DNA of 64,000 bases from DATCHW01 sp963806045. Lineage in GTDB: Bacteria; Bacteroidota; Ignavibacteria; Tepidaquicellales; Tepidaquicellaceae. Within the stretch, counting starts at the first letter, position 1, and each line of letters starts with the position of its first letter. The notes beneath the pieces are model-generated. The model made no database searches and had not been told where the DNA came from. It was given only the letters and a program-made list of their open reading frames with translations. The translations under genes and the position numbers were made by a program. Location: contig CAWDWP010000007.1 in the NCBI GenBank assembly GCA_963806045.1, positions 186,001 through 250,000 of the forward strand. The letters run 5' to 3'. Positions 37,385 through 46,752 of the stretch are shown one piece after another.

Positions 37385-38305
37385 ATGAGTTTATTAGTTA
37401 TAGGATCGTTAGCTCTTGATACAATTGAAACTCCTTTCGGAAAAAAGGAATATACTTTAGGAGGCTCTGCTACATTTATTTCTACTTCCGCAAGTTATTT
37501 CACTGATAAAGTCCGGTTAGTTGGGATAGTCGGCTATGATTTTCCAAAAAAAGAAATTGAATTTCTAAAATCAAGAAATATAGACATTTCCGGATTAGAA
37601 ATTTCTAAAGATAAGAAAACATTTCACTGGCATGGAGTATATAATACAGATTTAAATACCCGTGAGTCTATTACAACCGAGCTTAATGCTTTCGAGACAT
37701 TCGATCCCGTTATAACAGAAAAGTTCAGAAAAAGTGAATATATTTGCATTGGTAATGTTGACCCGATAATTCAGAAAAAAGTAATAAAGCAAATTATTAA
37801 TCCTAAACTTGTTATGGCAGATACAATGAATTTCTGGATTGAAGGAAAGCCTGTCCATCTAACTGAAACTTTGAAACTGGTCGATTTATTAATGATCAAT
37901 GATTCTGAAGCAAGATTACTTTCAGGTGAACAAAATTTATTTGTTGCAGCTAAAAAGATTTTGAAAACGGGTCCAAAGATACTGATTATCAAGAAAGGTG
38001 AACATGGCGCGCTGCTTATTACACCGAATACAATGTTCATTGCTCCTTCATTTCCTCTTGAAAAAGTTTTTGACCCAACGGGAGCCGGTGATACTTTCGC
38101 GGGTGGTTTCATGGGTTGGATAACAAAAACGGAGAATATTTCTGATGAAAATCTTAAAACCGCAGTAATCTACGGTAGTGCTATGGCTTCTCTTGCCGTT
38201 GAAGAATTTTCCCTTGAAGGTATAAGGAATTTAACCAAGGATAAAATTATGGAAAGAGTATATGAATTTAAAAACCTGATTAATTTTGAAGTTAAAAGCA
38301 TTTAA
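37385..38305 (+). CDS. PfkB family carbohydrate kinase
   Basis: 306 residues. It starts with the PfkB N-terminal pattern LLVIGSLALDTIETPFGKKE and GGSATFISTSASYF (about 27-40). The nucleotide site and catalytic base lie in VFDPTGAGDTFAGGFMGWI (about 229-247), the PfkB signature 2 with the general-base Asp. Substrates of such ribokinase-fold kinases include sugars and nucleosides; the exact one here cannot be assigned. Similar genes in this group are sometimes called sugar or adenosine kinases. recO follows 25 bp later. Confidence 0.88.
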   Translation: MSLLVIGSLALDTIETPFGKKEYTLGGSATFISTSASYFTDKVRLVGIVGYDFPKKEIEFLKSRNIDISGLEISKDKKTFHWHGVYNTDLNTRESITTELNAFETFDPVITEKFRKSEYICIGNVDPIIQKKVIKQIINPKLVMADTMNFWIEGKPVHLTETLKLVDLLMINDSEARLLSGEQNLFVAAKKILKTGPKILIIKKGEHGALLITPNTMFIAPSFPLEKVFDPTGAGDTFAGGFMGWITKTENISDENLKTAVIYGSAMASLAVEEFSLEGIRNLTKDKIMERVYEFKNLINFEVKSI

Positions 38306-38330
38306 TGAAACTTAAATTAAAAGGTTTCGT

Positions 38331-39050
38331 ATGAATTTTAAAGATTGTGAAGCTATTGTGCTAAAAGGAATGAAATATAATGAATCCAGCAAAATTCTGT
38401 CTCTTTTTACCGAAGATTTCGGTAAAGTGAATTTTTTAGCTAAAGGTGTCAGAAGTATGAAGTCCAACCAATGCGGCGTTTTCGACGATATGAATCATAT
38501 TAGAATTTTTTTTAATAATAGAACCAATAATAGTTTACAGGTTATAAATAAATCTGAAAATATTAACGTATTTAATATGATAAAAATTAATCTCGATAAA
38601 CTTGAATATGCCTATAGAATTCTTGAGATAATGAATAATCTTACATATGATTTTGATAGCAGTTCAAAATTATTTGGACTATTGAAAAATGTTTTTTATT
38701 TTTTAAATACTGATTTATATGAAAGTCATAATGTTTATATGTTTTTTCAGTTAAATTTCGCAGAAATTTCAGGTATAGGATTGAAATCTCATCCTGCAAT
38801 AAATTTCCAAACTGAGAAAAAAAATGAAACTTTTTCTGACAAAATGACATTAAATAGATATGAAAGGATTTTTGACGATAAGTTGATAAATATTCTTGGA
38901 AAAGAACAAGAAAACATTGAGAATTATAAATTTAATAAAAACGAATCTGTTAGTATCATCAATTCACTTGATGATTATTTGCATCAAAACATCGATTCAA
39001 AGTACTTTTTCAAAACAAAACATATTTTTCAAAAACTTAATAGAATTTGA
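38331..39050 (+). CDS. recO: DNA repair protein RecO
   Basis: 239 residues, the typical RecO size. The N-terminal OB-fold pattern CEAIVLKGMKYNESSKILSL followed by FTEDFGKVNFLAKGVRS (about 6-43) is diagnostic, and the helical C-terminal domain follows. RecO works with RecR to load RecA on SSB-coated single-stranded DNA. The zinc-finger cysteines seen in some RecO proteins are absent here, as in many others. No recR or recF is in the window. Confidence 0.88.
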   Translation: MNFKDCEAIVLKGMKYNESSKILSLFTEDFGKVNFLAKGVRSMKSNQCGVFDDMNHIRIFFNNRTNNSLQVINKSENINVFNMIKINLDKLEYAYRILEIMNNLTYDFDSSSKLFGLLKNVFYFLNTDLYESHNVYMFFQLNFAEISGIGLKSHPAINFQTEKKNETFSDKMTLNRYERIFDDKLINILGKEQENIENYKFNKNESVSIINSLDDYLHQNIDSKYFFKTKHIFQKLNRI

Positions 39051-39090
39051 TGAATAAATATCTTACTTTTTTTTAAGCTTAAAAAACTAA

Positions 39091-39096
39091 AAGGAG
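39091..39096 (+). promoter_or_regulatory. Shine-Dalgarno of the HtrA protease gene
   Basis: AAGGAG lies 10 bases before the ATG at 39107, within an A-rich stretch. It is one of the few clear ribosome-binding sites in the window and supports that start. Confidence 0.6.
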
Positions 39097-39106
39097 ATAA
39101 AAAAAG

Positions 39107-40603
39107 ATGTCGAAAAAACCAATATTTGCGGGTGCTATTCTGATTGTATTTGCTCTTGTAGTTGGAGGACTTTTAATTGCAAATTTCAGCGGACTAAAAG
39201 TATTATCTGCAAATACGCAAATTGAATTTAAATCCAATCCACCCATACAAACACCAAAAAACAGTATAAAGGAACTTAATGATGGATTTATAGAAGTTTC
39301 AAAAGCTGTAACACCTTCTATAGTTTATATTGATGTATATGGTGAAGTTAAGAAACAGGATGACAAATCGAAAGATTTTCAGTTTTTCTTTGGCCCTGAT
39401 TTTAAAATGGAAGACCAGCCAATTCATGGAATGGGTTCTGGAGTAATCATAAGTAATGATGGATATATAATGACAAATAATCACGTTGTAGCTGAAGCAT
39501 CAGATAAAGGAATTAAAGTAGTTCTCACTGATAAACGAGAATTTACTGCAAAATTAATTGGTAAAGATCCAGTTTCTGATATTGCAGTAATAAAAATCGA
39601 TGCAGATAATCTTACAGTTGCATCACTTGGAAATTCTGATCAGGTTCAGGTAGGAGAATGGGTTCTGGCGATAGGAAATCCTTTAGGATTAAACAACACA
39701 GTTACCTCGGGAATTGTATCAGCAATAGGAAGAAACATTCCCGTTTCAGGTGACAGTTATTCAATAAATAACTTCATACAAACTGATGCTGTTATTAATC
39801 CCGGGAATAGCGGCGGAGCATTAGTTGATATGAACGGATCTGTAATTGGAATAAATGCAGCAATAAAAACAACAAACGGATATTATCAGGGGTATGGATT
39901 TGCAATCCCTATTAATATGGCAAAAGATGTAGCATCTGAACTTATAAAGAGCGGAAAAATCGAAAGAGGATATATAGGAGTATCAATAAAAGATATTGAT
40001 AGCAAGGAAGCAAAAGGTTTAGGCCTTGATAAAGCAAAAGGAGTCCTTGTTCAAAATGTATTAAAAGGTGGTGCCGGAGATGACGCGGGATTGAAAACCG
40101 GGGATGTTATTCTTTCTGTCGATGGAAAAGAAGTTGATGCTGCAAATCAGCTGCAAACTGTAATAGGTTCAAAAAAACCGGGTGAAGAAGTATCGCTTTC
40201 TGTTTTCCGTGATGGTAAATCATTTAATCAGAAAGTAGTCTTAAAACCCAGATCGGAATCTAACAATTTGAGCGAAAATCAAGAACCACCAAAAGAAGGC
40301 TCAAAAGATACTAAAACCAAATCTTTTGAAAACCTTGGATTTTCTGTTAGTAGTCTTCCTGGAACGGCTAAAAAAGAACTCGATATCGATAAAGGAGTTT
40401 ATGTGACAAACGTAAATAATTATTCTGAGGCTTTCAACAGGGGTTTACGTCCTGGAATGATTATTCTTGAAGCAGATAAAGCATCTATAGACAATATTGA
40501 ACAATTGTCAGATATTGTGAATAAAAAATCTAAAGGTGATATTATTGTTTTGAAAGTTATACTTCAGAACAAAGATATCCGATTAATTGCTATTGAAGTT
40601 TGA
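39107..40603 (+). CDS. Periplasmic serine protease of the HtrA/Deg family
   Basis: 498 residues. An N-terminal hydrophobic anchor or signal (about 5-28) is followed by a trypsin-like domain with the complete triad: H126 in TNNHVVAE, D158 in PVSDIAVIKID, and S235 in NPGNSGGAL. Two PDZ domains follow (about 280-375, with RGYIGVSIKDI, and about 400-495). This DegP/DegQ-like protein degrades or refolds damaged periplasmic proteins. A poly-Lys/Glu linker separates the PDZ domains. A strong hairpin terminator lies just after the stop. Confidence 0.92.
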   Translation: MSKKPIFAGAILIVFALVVGGLLIANFSGLKVLSANTQIEFKSNPPIQTPKNSIKELNDGFIEVSKAVTPSIVYIDVYGEVKKQDDKSKDFQFFFGPDFKMEDQPIHGMGSGVIISNDGYIMTNNHVVAEASDKGIKVVLTDKREFTAKLIGKDPVSDIAVIKIDADNLTVASLGNSDQVQVGEWVLAIGNPLGLNNTVTSGIVSAIGRNIPVSGDSYSINNFIQTDAVINPGNSGGALVDMNGSVIGINAAIKTTNGYYQGYGFAIPINMAKDVASELIKSGKIERGYIGVSIKDIDSKEAKGLGLDKAKGVLVQNVLKGGAGDDAGLKTGDVILSVDGKEVDAANQLQTVIGSKKPGEEVSLSVFRDGKSFNQKVVLKPRSESNNLSENQEPPKEGSKDTKTKSFENLGFSVSSLPGTAKKELDIDKGVYVTNVNNYSEAFNRGLRPGMIILEADKASIDNIEQLSDIVNKKSKGDIIVLKVILQNKDIRLIAIEV

Positions 40604-40615
40604 TTAATCCAAAAA

Positions 40616-40648
40616 TTCATCTTCCCGGTAACATACCGGGAAGATGAA
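40616..40648 (+). terminator. Hairpin terminator downstream of the HtrA protease
   Basis: A perfect 15-bp inverted repeat (TTCATCTTCCCGGTA and its complement) around a 3-base ACA loop, followed by TTTATTG. It begins 13 bases after the protease stop codon, as expected for an intrinsic terminator, though the downstream T run is short. Confidence 0.8.
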
Positions 40649-40689
40649 TTTATTGCTTGATATATTGATTTAAATGTATTAAATTAATC

Positions 40690-41088
40690 TTGATGACTAA
40701 AATATTACTAAATATAGTGTTTATTTTGATGTTTCTTTTTGTTGGCTTGAATATATATGCCGGCAATAATAAACCTCTTCATAAAATTCAAGGTGATGGT
40801 AACGGGAAAGTCAATGGTCCAAGCGATGATTATAAACTTTTTCAGAATTATCCAAATCCTTTCAATCCTGTAACAAAATTGAGTTATCAAATAAATCAGG
40901 AAGGTTTTGTTACTCTCAAAATCTACAATTTAGTAGGTCAGGTCATCAGAGTTATGGTGAACGAATACCAGAAACCCGGTACATACGAATTAGAATTCGA
41001 TGCCGGCGATCTTTCTACAGGTGTTTATCTGTATAAACTCCAGATAAATGATTTTACATCTGTAAAAAGAATGACTCTCATTAGGTGA
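40690..41088 (+). CDS. Short exported protein made mainly of a T9SS sorting domain
   Basis: 132 residues. Signal peptide (about 1-24, ending NIYA), about 25 residues of polar linker, then a complete type IX C-terminal sorting domain with YPNPFNPVTKLSYQI (about 54-68), GFVTLKIYNLVGQVIR, GTYELEFDAGDLSTGVYLYK and a basic MTLIR end. There is essentially no cargo domain. It could be a remnant of a larger secreted protein or a genuine carrier-like protein anchored by T9SS. It precedes another T9SS protein gene by 47 bp on the same strand. Confidence 0.8.
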   Translation: MMTKILLNIVFILMFLFVGLNIYAGNNKPLHKIQGDGNGKVNGPSDDYKLFQNYPNPFNPVTKLSYQINQEGFVTLKIYNLVGQVIRVMVNEYQKPGTYELEFDAGDLSTGVYLYKLQINDFTSVKRMTLIR

Positions 41089-41135
41089 TAGTAGTTTTAC
41101 CTGCTTCACAATTTTTAAATTAATTAAAAAAATAA

Positions 41136-42053
41136 ATGATAAAGAATCATATTATTTTAGTTGTATCCACTTTTATTTTTCTGATTAATTCCACTTTATC
41201 CCTGGCGCAAGATGATAAACCCGTTATTTTTGATGATTTCACTAAAAAAGATTTAAGCGGATGGATATCAGGTGGATCATTAGAAATTAAATATTCCCAT
41301 TCGGAAGATAATGCAGAGAATGGGTATGGTGTATTATATACTAAAACAATAATCAAACCCGGAAATTTCATAGGTAAACTTATCAAATATAAATCAGTAT
41401 TATTTGGTGTAGGAAACTATATTAATCTAATGTTGAAGGGTATTAATAATGATGTAAATGTAAAATTTGCGATAATGTATGATATTGATAACAATGGAAC
41501 ATATAATGATGATAAAGATATACTTCTTGAATCAAAACCGATATCTTTGAATTTTGATGACTGGAAACAGGTGAAAATAAAACTCGACGAAGAAAACTTT
41601 AAAATCATTTCAAAATTTAATGATAATTTCTCGGTTGCTGAATCCGAAGCAATAGGTGTAATGTTTGAAATTGAAGCGGGCAAAAATTTTAAAGAATCTA
41701 AATTTGAATCCGGATTAGCTTTAATATCGGAAATATTTAATAAAGAAAATTTTATTAGTAAACAGGATTTAACCACAGAAAAAGATAAAAAGTCTTATTT
41801 TGACGCTAAGAATTATCCAAATCCATTTAATCCATCAACAACAATCAGCTATTCTTTGCCTAACTCAGGATATATAAAACTAACCGTATATGACAGGATT
41901 GGGAGAGAAGTTAAAGTGCTTGTAGATGAAAATAAACAACAGGGTACATATTCAGTTGAATTTAATGCATCGAATCTCCCTAGTGGTATTTATTTTTATA
42001 GAATAAAAACAGCCGAAAAAACTGAAGTGAGAAAAATGATTTTAGCGAAATAG
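41136..42053 (+). CDS. Secreted protein with T9SS sorting domain, unknown cargo domain
   Basis: 305 residues. Signal peptide (about 1-24, ending LSLAQ). The mature part (about 25-215) is a beta-rich domain, beginning DKPVIFDDFTKKDLSGWISGG, that resembles carbohydrate-binding jelly-roll modules in strand pattern only, and contains an acidic DIDNNGTYNDDKDILLES segment that may bind calcium. The last ~85 residues are a T9SS domain with NYPNPFNPSTTISYSLP and GIYFYRIKTAEKTEVRKM. No catalytic function is evident. It is followed by a strong terminator. Confidence 0.82.
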   Translation: MIKNHIILVVSTFIFLINSTLSLAQDDKPVIFDDFTKKDLSGWISGGSLEIKYSHSEDNAENGYGVLYTKTIIKPGNFIGKLIKYKSVLFGVGNYINLMLKGINNDVNVKFAIMYDIDNNGTYNDDKDILLESKPISLNFDDWKQVKIKLDEENFKIISKFNDNFSVAESEAIGVMFEIEAGKNFKESKFESGLALISEIFNKENFISKQDLTTEKDKKSYFDAKNYPNPFNPSTTISYSLPNSGYIKLTVYDRIGREVKVLVDENKQQGTYSVEFNASNLPSGIYFYRIKTAEKTEVRKMILAK

Positions 42054-42069
42054 AAATATTATGATTTGG

Positions 42070-42108
42070 AAAAGAGCCTTTTGATGAATTTATCAAAAGG
42101 CTCTTTTT
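42070..42108. terminator. Bidirectional hairpin terminator
   Basis: AAAAGAGCCTTTTGAT and its exact complement flank a 6-base loop, with A and T runs on either side. It lies between the convergent T9SS protein and thioesterase genes and can serve both. Confidence 0.85.
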
Positions 42109-42128
42109 ATTGCAGCAATTAAAATTAT

Positions 42129-42575
42129 TTAACGAATTATATTCAAATTAATTTCAAAGGCTTTAATTTCTTCAATAAATTTTTCCGGAAGAGGTTCAGA
42201 TTGATTTGTTTTCGGATTTAAATTGACGCACACTCCCCTACCCTCACAAATCACCTCTTTTGTATTTTCATTTACAATCATCTGCAAAAATTCAAAACTT
42301 GATCTTTTAATCCATGAAATTCTGGTATAAATTGTTAAAGTATCATCAACAAATGCAAATGATTTATAATCCAATGAATTATGAACAACTACTGCTTTTA
42401 ATCCGTCATCAAACATTCCATTCTTTAGTAACCTATAACCAAAGTTTCTCCTGTATTCAATTCTTCCGACTTCTAAATATTCAAGATACACAGCATTATG
42501 AACTATGCTTTGCGAATCTATATCGAACGTTCTAACCCTGATTGATGTTTTATGATTAAATTCCTTTATGTCCAT
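42129..42575 (-). CDS. Acyl-CoA thioesterase (4HBT/YbgC-like hotdog fold)
   Basis: 148 residues. The N-terminal signature TSIRVRTFDIDSQSIVHNAVYLEYLEVGR would span 29 residues; its core FDIDSQSIVHNAVYLEYLE contains the Asp that acts as catalytic base in 4-hydroxybenzoyl-CoA thioesterase-type proteins (about 18-36). The rest alternates hotdog beta strands. It hydrolyses acyl-CoA or acyl-ACP thioesters; the chain specificity is unknown. It is a lone gene between two terminators, divergent from the cPGS-like gene. Confidence 0.85.
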   Translation of the reverse strand: MDIKEFNHKTSIRVRTFDIDSQSIVHNAVYLEYLEVGRIEYRRNFGYRLLKNGMFDDGLKAVVVHNSLDYKSFAFVDDTLTIYTRISWIKRSSFEFLQMIVNENTKEVICEGRGVCVNLNPKTNQSEPLPEKFIEEIKAFEINLNIIR

Positions 42576-42708
42576 AATATAATTTTATATTAAAATAGTA
42601 AAATAAATGTAAATGATATATTCATATAAAGATACTAAGTATACCATTAAATATTAATTTTAAAAGAGTTATATTAATAAGTTTTATTAAAATAAATTCA
42701 ATTCAGGT

Positions 42709-44043
42709 ATGAACAAAATCAAAGTTATTATAATGGGTGCCGCAGGCAGAGATTTCCATAATTTCAACGTCGTTTACAGGAATAACCCCCTGTACGATAT
42801 AGTTGCTTTTACTGCAACACAAATTCCTTATATAGACGATCGTAAATATCCCGCTGCACTTTGCGGAAAATTATATCCAAAAGGAATTCCAATTTTCCCG
42901 GAATCAGAACTATTACATTTAATTAAAAAACATAAAATTAATGAAGTTGTTTTCTCTTATTCGGATTGCCCGTTCAACTATGTCATGACCAAAGGTGCAG
43001 AAGTAAATGCTGCAGGTGCTGCATTTAAAATGCTCGGTGGCGAAGAAACTATGGTTAAATCTTCAAAACCTGTTATTGCCGTTGTAGCAAACAGAACAGG
43101 TTCAGGAAAAAGTCAGACATCAAGAAAAGTAATAGAAATTTTAATGTCTTTAGGTAAAAAAGCTGTTGCTGTCAGACACCCAATGCCGTATGGAGATTTA
43201 GTAAAGCAAAAAGTTCAAAGATTTGCAACAATTGCCGATCTTAAAAAACATAAATGCACCATTGAAGAAATGGAAGAATATGAACCTCATGTTTCCAGAG
43301 GAAATATAATTTATGCTGGAGTTGATTATGAAGCTATATTAAGACAAGCAGAGAAGGAAGCGGATGTTGTGGTATGGGATGGTGGAAATAATGATTTACC
43401 GTTCTATAAATCTGATTTAATAATAACTGTTACTGATCCTCATCGGCCGGGACATGAATTAACTTACTATCCGGGATTAACAAATTTAATACTTGCAAAT
43501 GTCGTTGTATTAAATAAGATAGATTCAGCTGCTCCTGAGAATATCGAAATCGTACGAAAAAATATAATGAAATTTAACCCTACAGCAACAATTATTGAAG
43601 CCGCTTCACCAATTTCACTCGATAATCCGGAAGATATGAAATATATTAAAGGAAAAAGAGTATTAGTAGTAGAAGATGGTCCAACATTAACTCACGGTGA
43701 AATGAAATTTGGTGCTGGAATAATTGCCGCACAAAAATATGGTGCGAAAGAAATTGTCGACCCAAGAAAATATGCAGTTAAATCAATCGATGAAACTTAT
43801 ATAAAATATCCGAATATAGGTACATTACTCCCGGCGATGGGTTACGGACCTCAACAAATCAAGGATTTAGAGACTACTATAAACAGGGTTCCTTGTGATG
43901 CAGTTTTAATTGGTACACCAATCGATTTAAGAAGATTGGTAAAGATTAAGAAACCGGCTCCCCGTGTTGTATATAATTTACAGGAAATTGGTAAACCGGA
44001 CCTATATGATATTATTTCGAAAATGTTTAAAAAAAAGAAATAG
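42709..44043 (+). CDS. Cyclic 2,3-diphosphoglycerate synthetase-like GTPase
   Basis: 444 residues. It begins VIIMGAAGRDFHNFNVVYRN (about 6-25), and a P-loop NRTGSGKSQTSRKVI follows at about 128-142. Further motifs are VAVRHPMPYGDL, VVWDGGNNDLPFYKSDL (Walker B-like) and NKIDSAAPENI, the NKxD guanine motif. This is the COG2403 family, predicted GTPases related to archaeal cyclic 2,3-diphosphoglycerate synthetase of methanogens. Bacterial members have no settled function. An adjacent terminator shows it is transcribed alone. Confidence 0.8.
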   Translation: MNKIKVIIMGAAGRDFHNFNVVYRNNPLYDIVAFTATQIPYIDDRKYPAALCGKLYPKGIPIFPESELLHLIKKHKINEVVFSYSDCPFNYVMTKGAEVNAAGAAFKMLGGEETMVKSSKPVIAVVANRTGSGKSQTSRKVIEILMSLGKKAVAVRHPMPYGDLVKQKVQRFATIADLKKHKCTIEEMEEYEPHVSRGNIIYAGVDYEAILRQAEKEADVVVWDGGNNDLPFYKSDLIITVTDPHRPGHELTYYPGLTNLILANVVVLNKIDSAAPENIEIVRKNIMKFNPTATIIEAASPISLDNPEDMKYIKGKRVLVVEDGPTLTHGEMKFGAGIIAAQKYGAKEIVDPRKYAVKSIDETYIKYPNIGTLLPAMGYGPQQIKDLETTINRVPCDAVLIGTPIDLRRLVKIKKPAPRVVYNLQEIGKPDLYDIISKMFKKKK

Positions 44044-44061
44044 AATATTCTGGAATCAAAT

Positions 44062-44094
44062 AAAAAAGGCTGATTTAAACAATCAGCCTTTTTT
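44062..44094 (+). terminator. Intrinsic terminator after the cPGS-like gene
   Basis: AAAAAAGGCTGATT and its complement around a TAAAC loop, ending in a run of T. Located 18 bases after the stop and ahead of the convergent valS end, so it may act in both directions. Confidence 0.88.
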
Positions 44095-44114
44095 ATATTA
44101 ATAAATTATTTACT

Positions 44115-46748
44115 TTACATCATTTTTTTTAACTTCGAGTATTTTTCTTCTGCTTCTTTAAGTTTTTGATTTTCTTTATCTATGACTTCCAGGGATGCTT
44201 TTTCAAGAAAATTTTTATTCTCTAATCTCTTTTTCAACCCGAAAATAAAATTTTCCAAACTTACGATTTCCTTATTATATTTCACAGAATCGAACTCATT
44301 TTTCAGTTTTGGTTTTTCATTTTTAAACTCGAATTTTACTGAAAAATATTCACCATTTGTTCCCCGGGAATCTGATTCCTTGTGTTGAATAATCACATCC
44401 CCGGAATTGTTCAATAATAATTTTAATGGGTTGATTAAAAATTCGACGTTTTCATCTAAAGATGAATTCAAAGGTCTGATAATGATATCATATTCATATT
44501 TGTTAATTTCAATATAATTTGCACGTTCATTTCTTGAAGTTGTAACTAAATCTTTGAATATATCAAATAGTTTCTCTGTTTCGGAATTAATTTTGATGTT
44601 ATTTAATTGAGGGAAATCTACCTTTGATATTGACTCCAATTCTTTATTGCTATTTACCATATGCCATAATTCTTCCGTAACAAATGGAATAACCGGGTGA
44701 AGTAGTTTCAGAACTTCTTCAAATATATTCATCGCCCTTTTTACAATTGTTTTAGCTGAATTAGGATAAGCAGAAATTCTAACTTTCGTAAGTTCAATAT
44801 ACCAATCACAAAAATCACTCCAGACAAAGTTGTATAAAGATTTTGTATAATCGTTTAACCGGTAAGAGTCTAAATAATATTCAATCTCCTTAATTGTATT
44901 ATTATATCTGCTATCAATCCATTTTTCAATGAACTGAATTTCCGGCTCATCGCTTCCAAACTCATCAGAGGAATTTACTTTTGCCTGACTCATCAAAAGA
45001 AATCTTCCGGCATTCCAAAGTTTTGTAACAAAATTTCTACCAATTTCGGTATTCTTTTCATCAAACAAAACATCACTTCCCAAGGGAGCAAGATAAACAA
45101 TTGTAAATCTTAATGCATCTGTCCCGTATTTTTCTATCATCTGGAGTGGATCAGGTGAATTTCCCAGGGATTTTGACATTTTCCTGCCTTTTCCATCACG
45201 GACAGTTGAGTGGAAGTAAACATCTTTAAAAGGAATATCTTTCATATATTCCAATCCTGCAATTATCATTCTTGCAACCCATAAAAATATTATTTCCGGA
45301 GCCGTGGAAAGAAAATCTGTTGGGTAATAGTATTTTAAATCTAAATTATTATCATCTTTTTTACTATTATCCCATCCAAAGACACTAAATGGCCATAACC
45401 AGGAAGAAAACCAGGTATCGAGTACATCTTCATCTTGTTTCCAGTTTTCAATATCTTCGGGAGGAATCGTTTCACAATAGATTTCTCCGGTTTCTTTATG
45501 ATACCATATAGGAATTTGATGTCCCCACCATAGTTGTCTTGATATGCACCAGTCTCTTACATCATCTAACCAGTGAAAATACGTTTTTGTCCATCTGTCA
45601 GGGTGAAATTTGATTTTCCCATCTTTAACAACTTCGATTGCAGGCTTTGATAATTTTTTCATTGAAACAAACCATTGATCAGAAAGGAAAGGTTCAATTG
45701 TTGCACCCGAACGTTCGGATATAGAAATATTATGAATGTAATCTTCCTCTTTACTGAAAAAGCCTTTTTCTTTTAATTGAATTAAAATATTTTTCCTTGC
45801 ATCATTTATTGTTTGTCCTTTAAATTCCAGACCATTTTCATTTATTTTACCTTCTTGAGTAAAGATGTTAATCGATTCTAAGTTGTGTCTTTTCCCTACT
45901 TCGAAATCATTTATATCATGGGCAGGTGTAATTTTTAACGCTCCGGTTCCAAATTCAATATCCACATAGCTGTCGAAAATTACCGGTATTTCTTTGTTAA
46001 CTATCGGCAGTATTACTTTTTTTCCTTTTAAATATTTATATCTTTCATCAGAAGGATTAACTGCAACTGCTGTATCTCCTAGCATTGTCTCAGGCCGTGT
46101 AGTAGCTATAATTACCACATTGTTTTCTCCGGATACCGGATATCTTAAGTAATAAAGTTTATCTTTTTTTTCAATGTAACTTATTTCATCATCACTAAGT
46201 GCAGTCTGAGATATATTATCCCAATTCACAATTCGTTTTCCTTTGTAGATGTATCCTTTCTTGTATAAATCAACAAAGACTTCCTTTACTGCCTTCGATA
46301 GTCCTTCATCAAGTGTGAATCGCTCTCTTGACCAGTCAACAGAATAACCTAGCGTCTTTAACTGCTTAAATATAATACCACCGTATTTTTCTTTCCATTC
46401 CCATACTTTTTTAACAAATTCTTCTCTTCCAAGTTTATGCTTTGTTATTCCTTCTTTTTTTAATTCTTGTTCTACTTTTATCTGAGTTGCAATCCCTGCG
46501 TGATCCATTCCCGGAACCCAGCAAACTTCATAACCTGACATCCTTTTCCATCTGCAATAAATATCCTGTATTGTGAGGTTTAAAACGTGCCCGATATGTA
46601 ACATTCCTGTCACATTAGGAGGAGGTATAACAACAGAAAATTTCTTTTTATCTTTTTGAACTACCGATTTATAGACTCCATTTGATTCCCAATTATTTCT
46701 CCATTTTTCTTCTATGATGGCGGATTCGTACTTATTTGATATTGACAT
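44115..46748 (-). CDS. valS: Valyl-tRNA synthetase
   Basis: 877 residues. The class I HIGH signature lies in VIPPPNVTGMLHIGHVLN (about 40-57) and the KMSKS loop in GKGRKMSKSLGNSPDP (about 524-539). The catalytic domain contains the editing CP1 insertion with TTRPETMLGDTAVAVNP. An anticodon-binding domain and a C-terminal coiled coil (LENKNFLEKASLEVIDKE region, about 840-877) complete the protein. It charges tRNA-Val. The ParA gene lies immediately upstream, so these and the pyrimidine gene upstream run as one leftward unit. Confidence 0.97.
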   Translation of the reverse strand: MSISNKYESAIIEEKWRNNWESNGVYKSVVQKDKKKFSVVIPPPNVTGMLHIGHVLNLTIQDIYCRWKRMSGYEVCWVPGMDHAGIATQIKVEQELKKEGITKHKLGREEFVKKVWEWKEKYGGIIFKQLKTLGYSVDWSRERFTLDEGLSKAVKEVFVDLYKKGYIYKGKRIVNWDNISQTALSDDEISYIEKKDKLYYLRYPVSGENNVVIIATTRPETMLGDTAVAVNPSDERYKYLKGKKVILPIVNKEIPVIFDSYVDIEFGTGALKITPAHDINDFEVGKRHNLESINIFTQEGKINENGLEFKGQTINDARKNILIQLKEKGFFSKEEDYIHNISISERSGATIEPFLSDQWFVSMKKLSKPAIEVVKDGKIKFHPDRWTKTYFHWLDDVRDWCISRQLWWGHQIPIWYHKETGEIYCETIPPEDIENWKQDEDVLDTWFSSWLWPFSVFGWDNSKKDDNNLDLKYYYPTDFLSTAPEIIFLWVARMIIAGLEYMKDIPFKDVYFHSTVRDGKGRKMSKSLGNSPDPLQMIEKYGTDALRFTIVYLAPLGSDVLFDEKNTEIGRNFVTKLWNAGRFLLMSQAKVNSSDEFGSDEPEIQFIEKWIDSRYNNTIKEIEYYLDSYRLNDYTKSLYNFVWSDFCDWYIELTKVRISAYPNSAKTIVKRAMNIFEEVLKLLHPVIPFVTEELWHMVNSNKELESISKVDFPQLNNIKINSETEKLFDIFKDLVTTSRNERANYIEINKYEYDIIIRPLNSSLDENVEFLINPLKLLLNNSGDVIIQHKESDSRGTNGEYFSVKFEFKNEKPKLKNEFDSVKYNKEIVSLENFIFGLKKRLENKNFLEKASLEVIDKENQKLKEAEEKYSKLKKMM

Positions 46749-46752
46749 TCAA

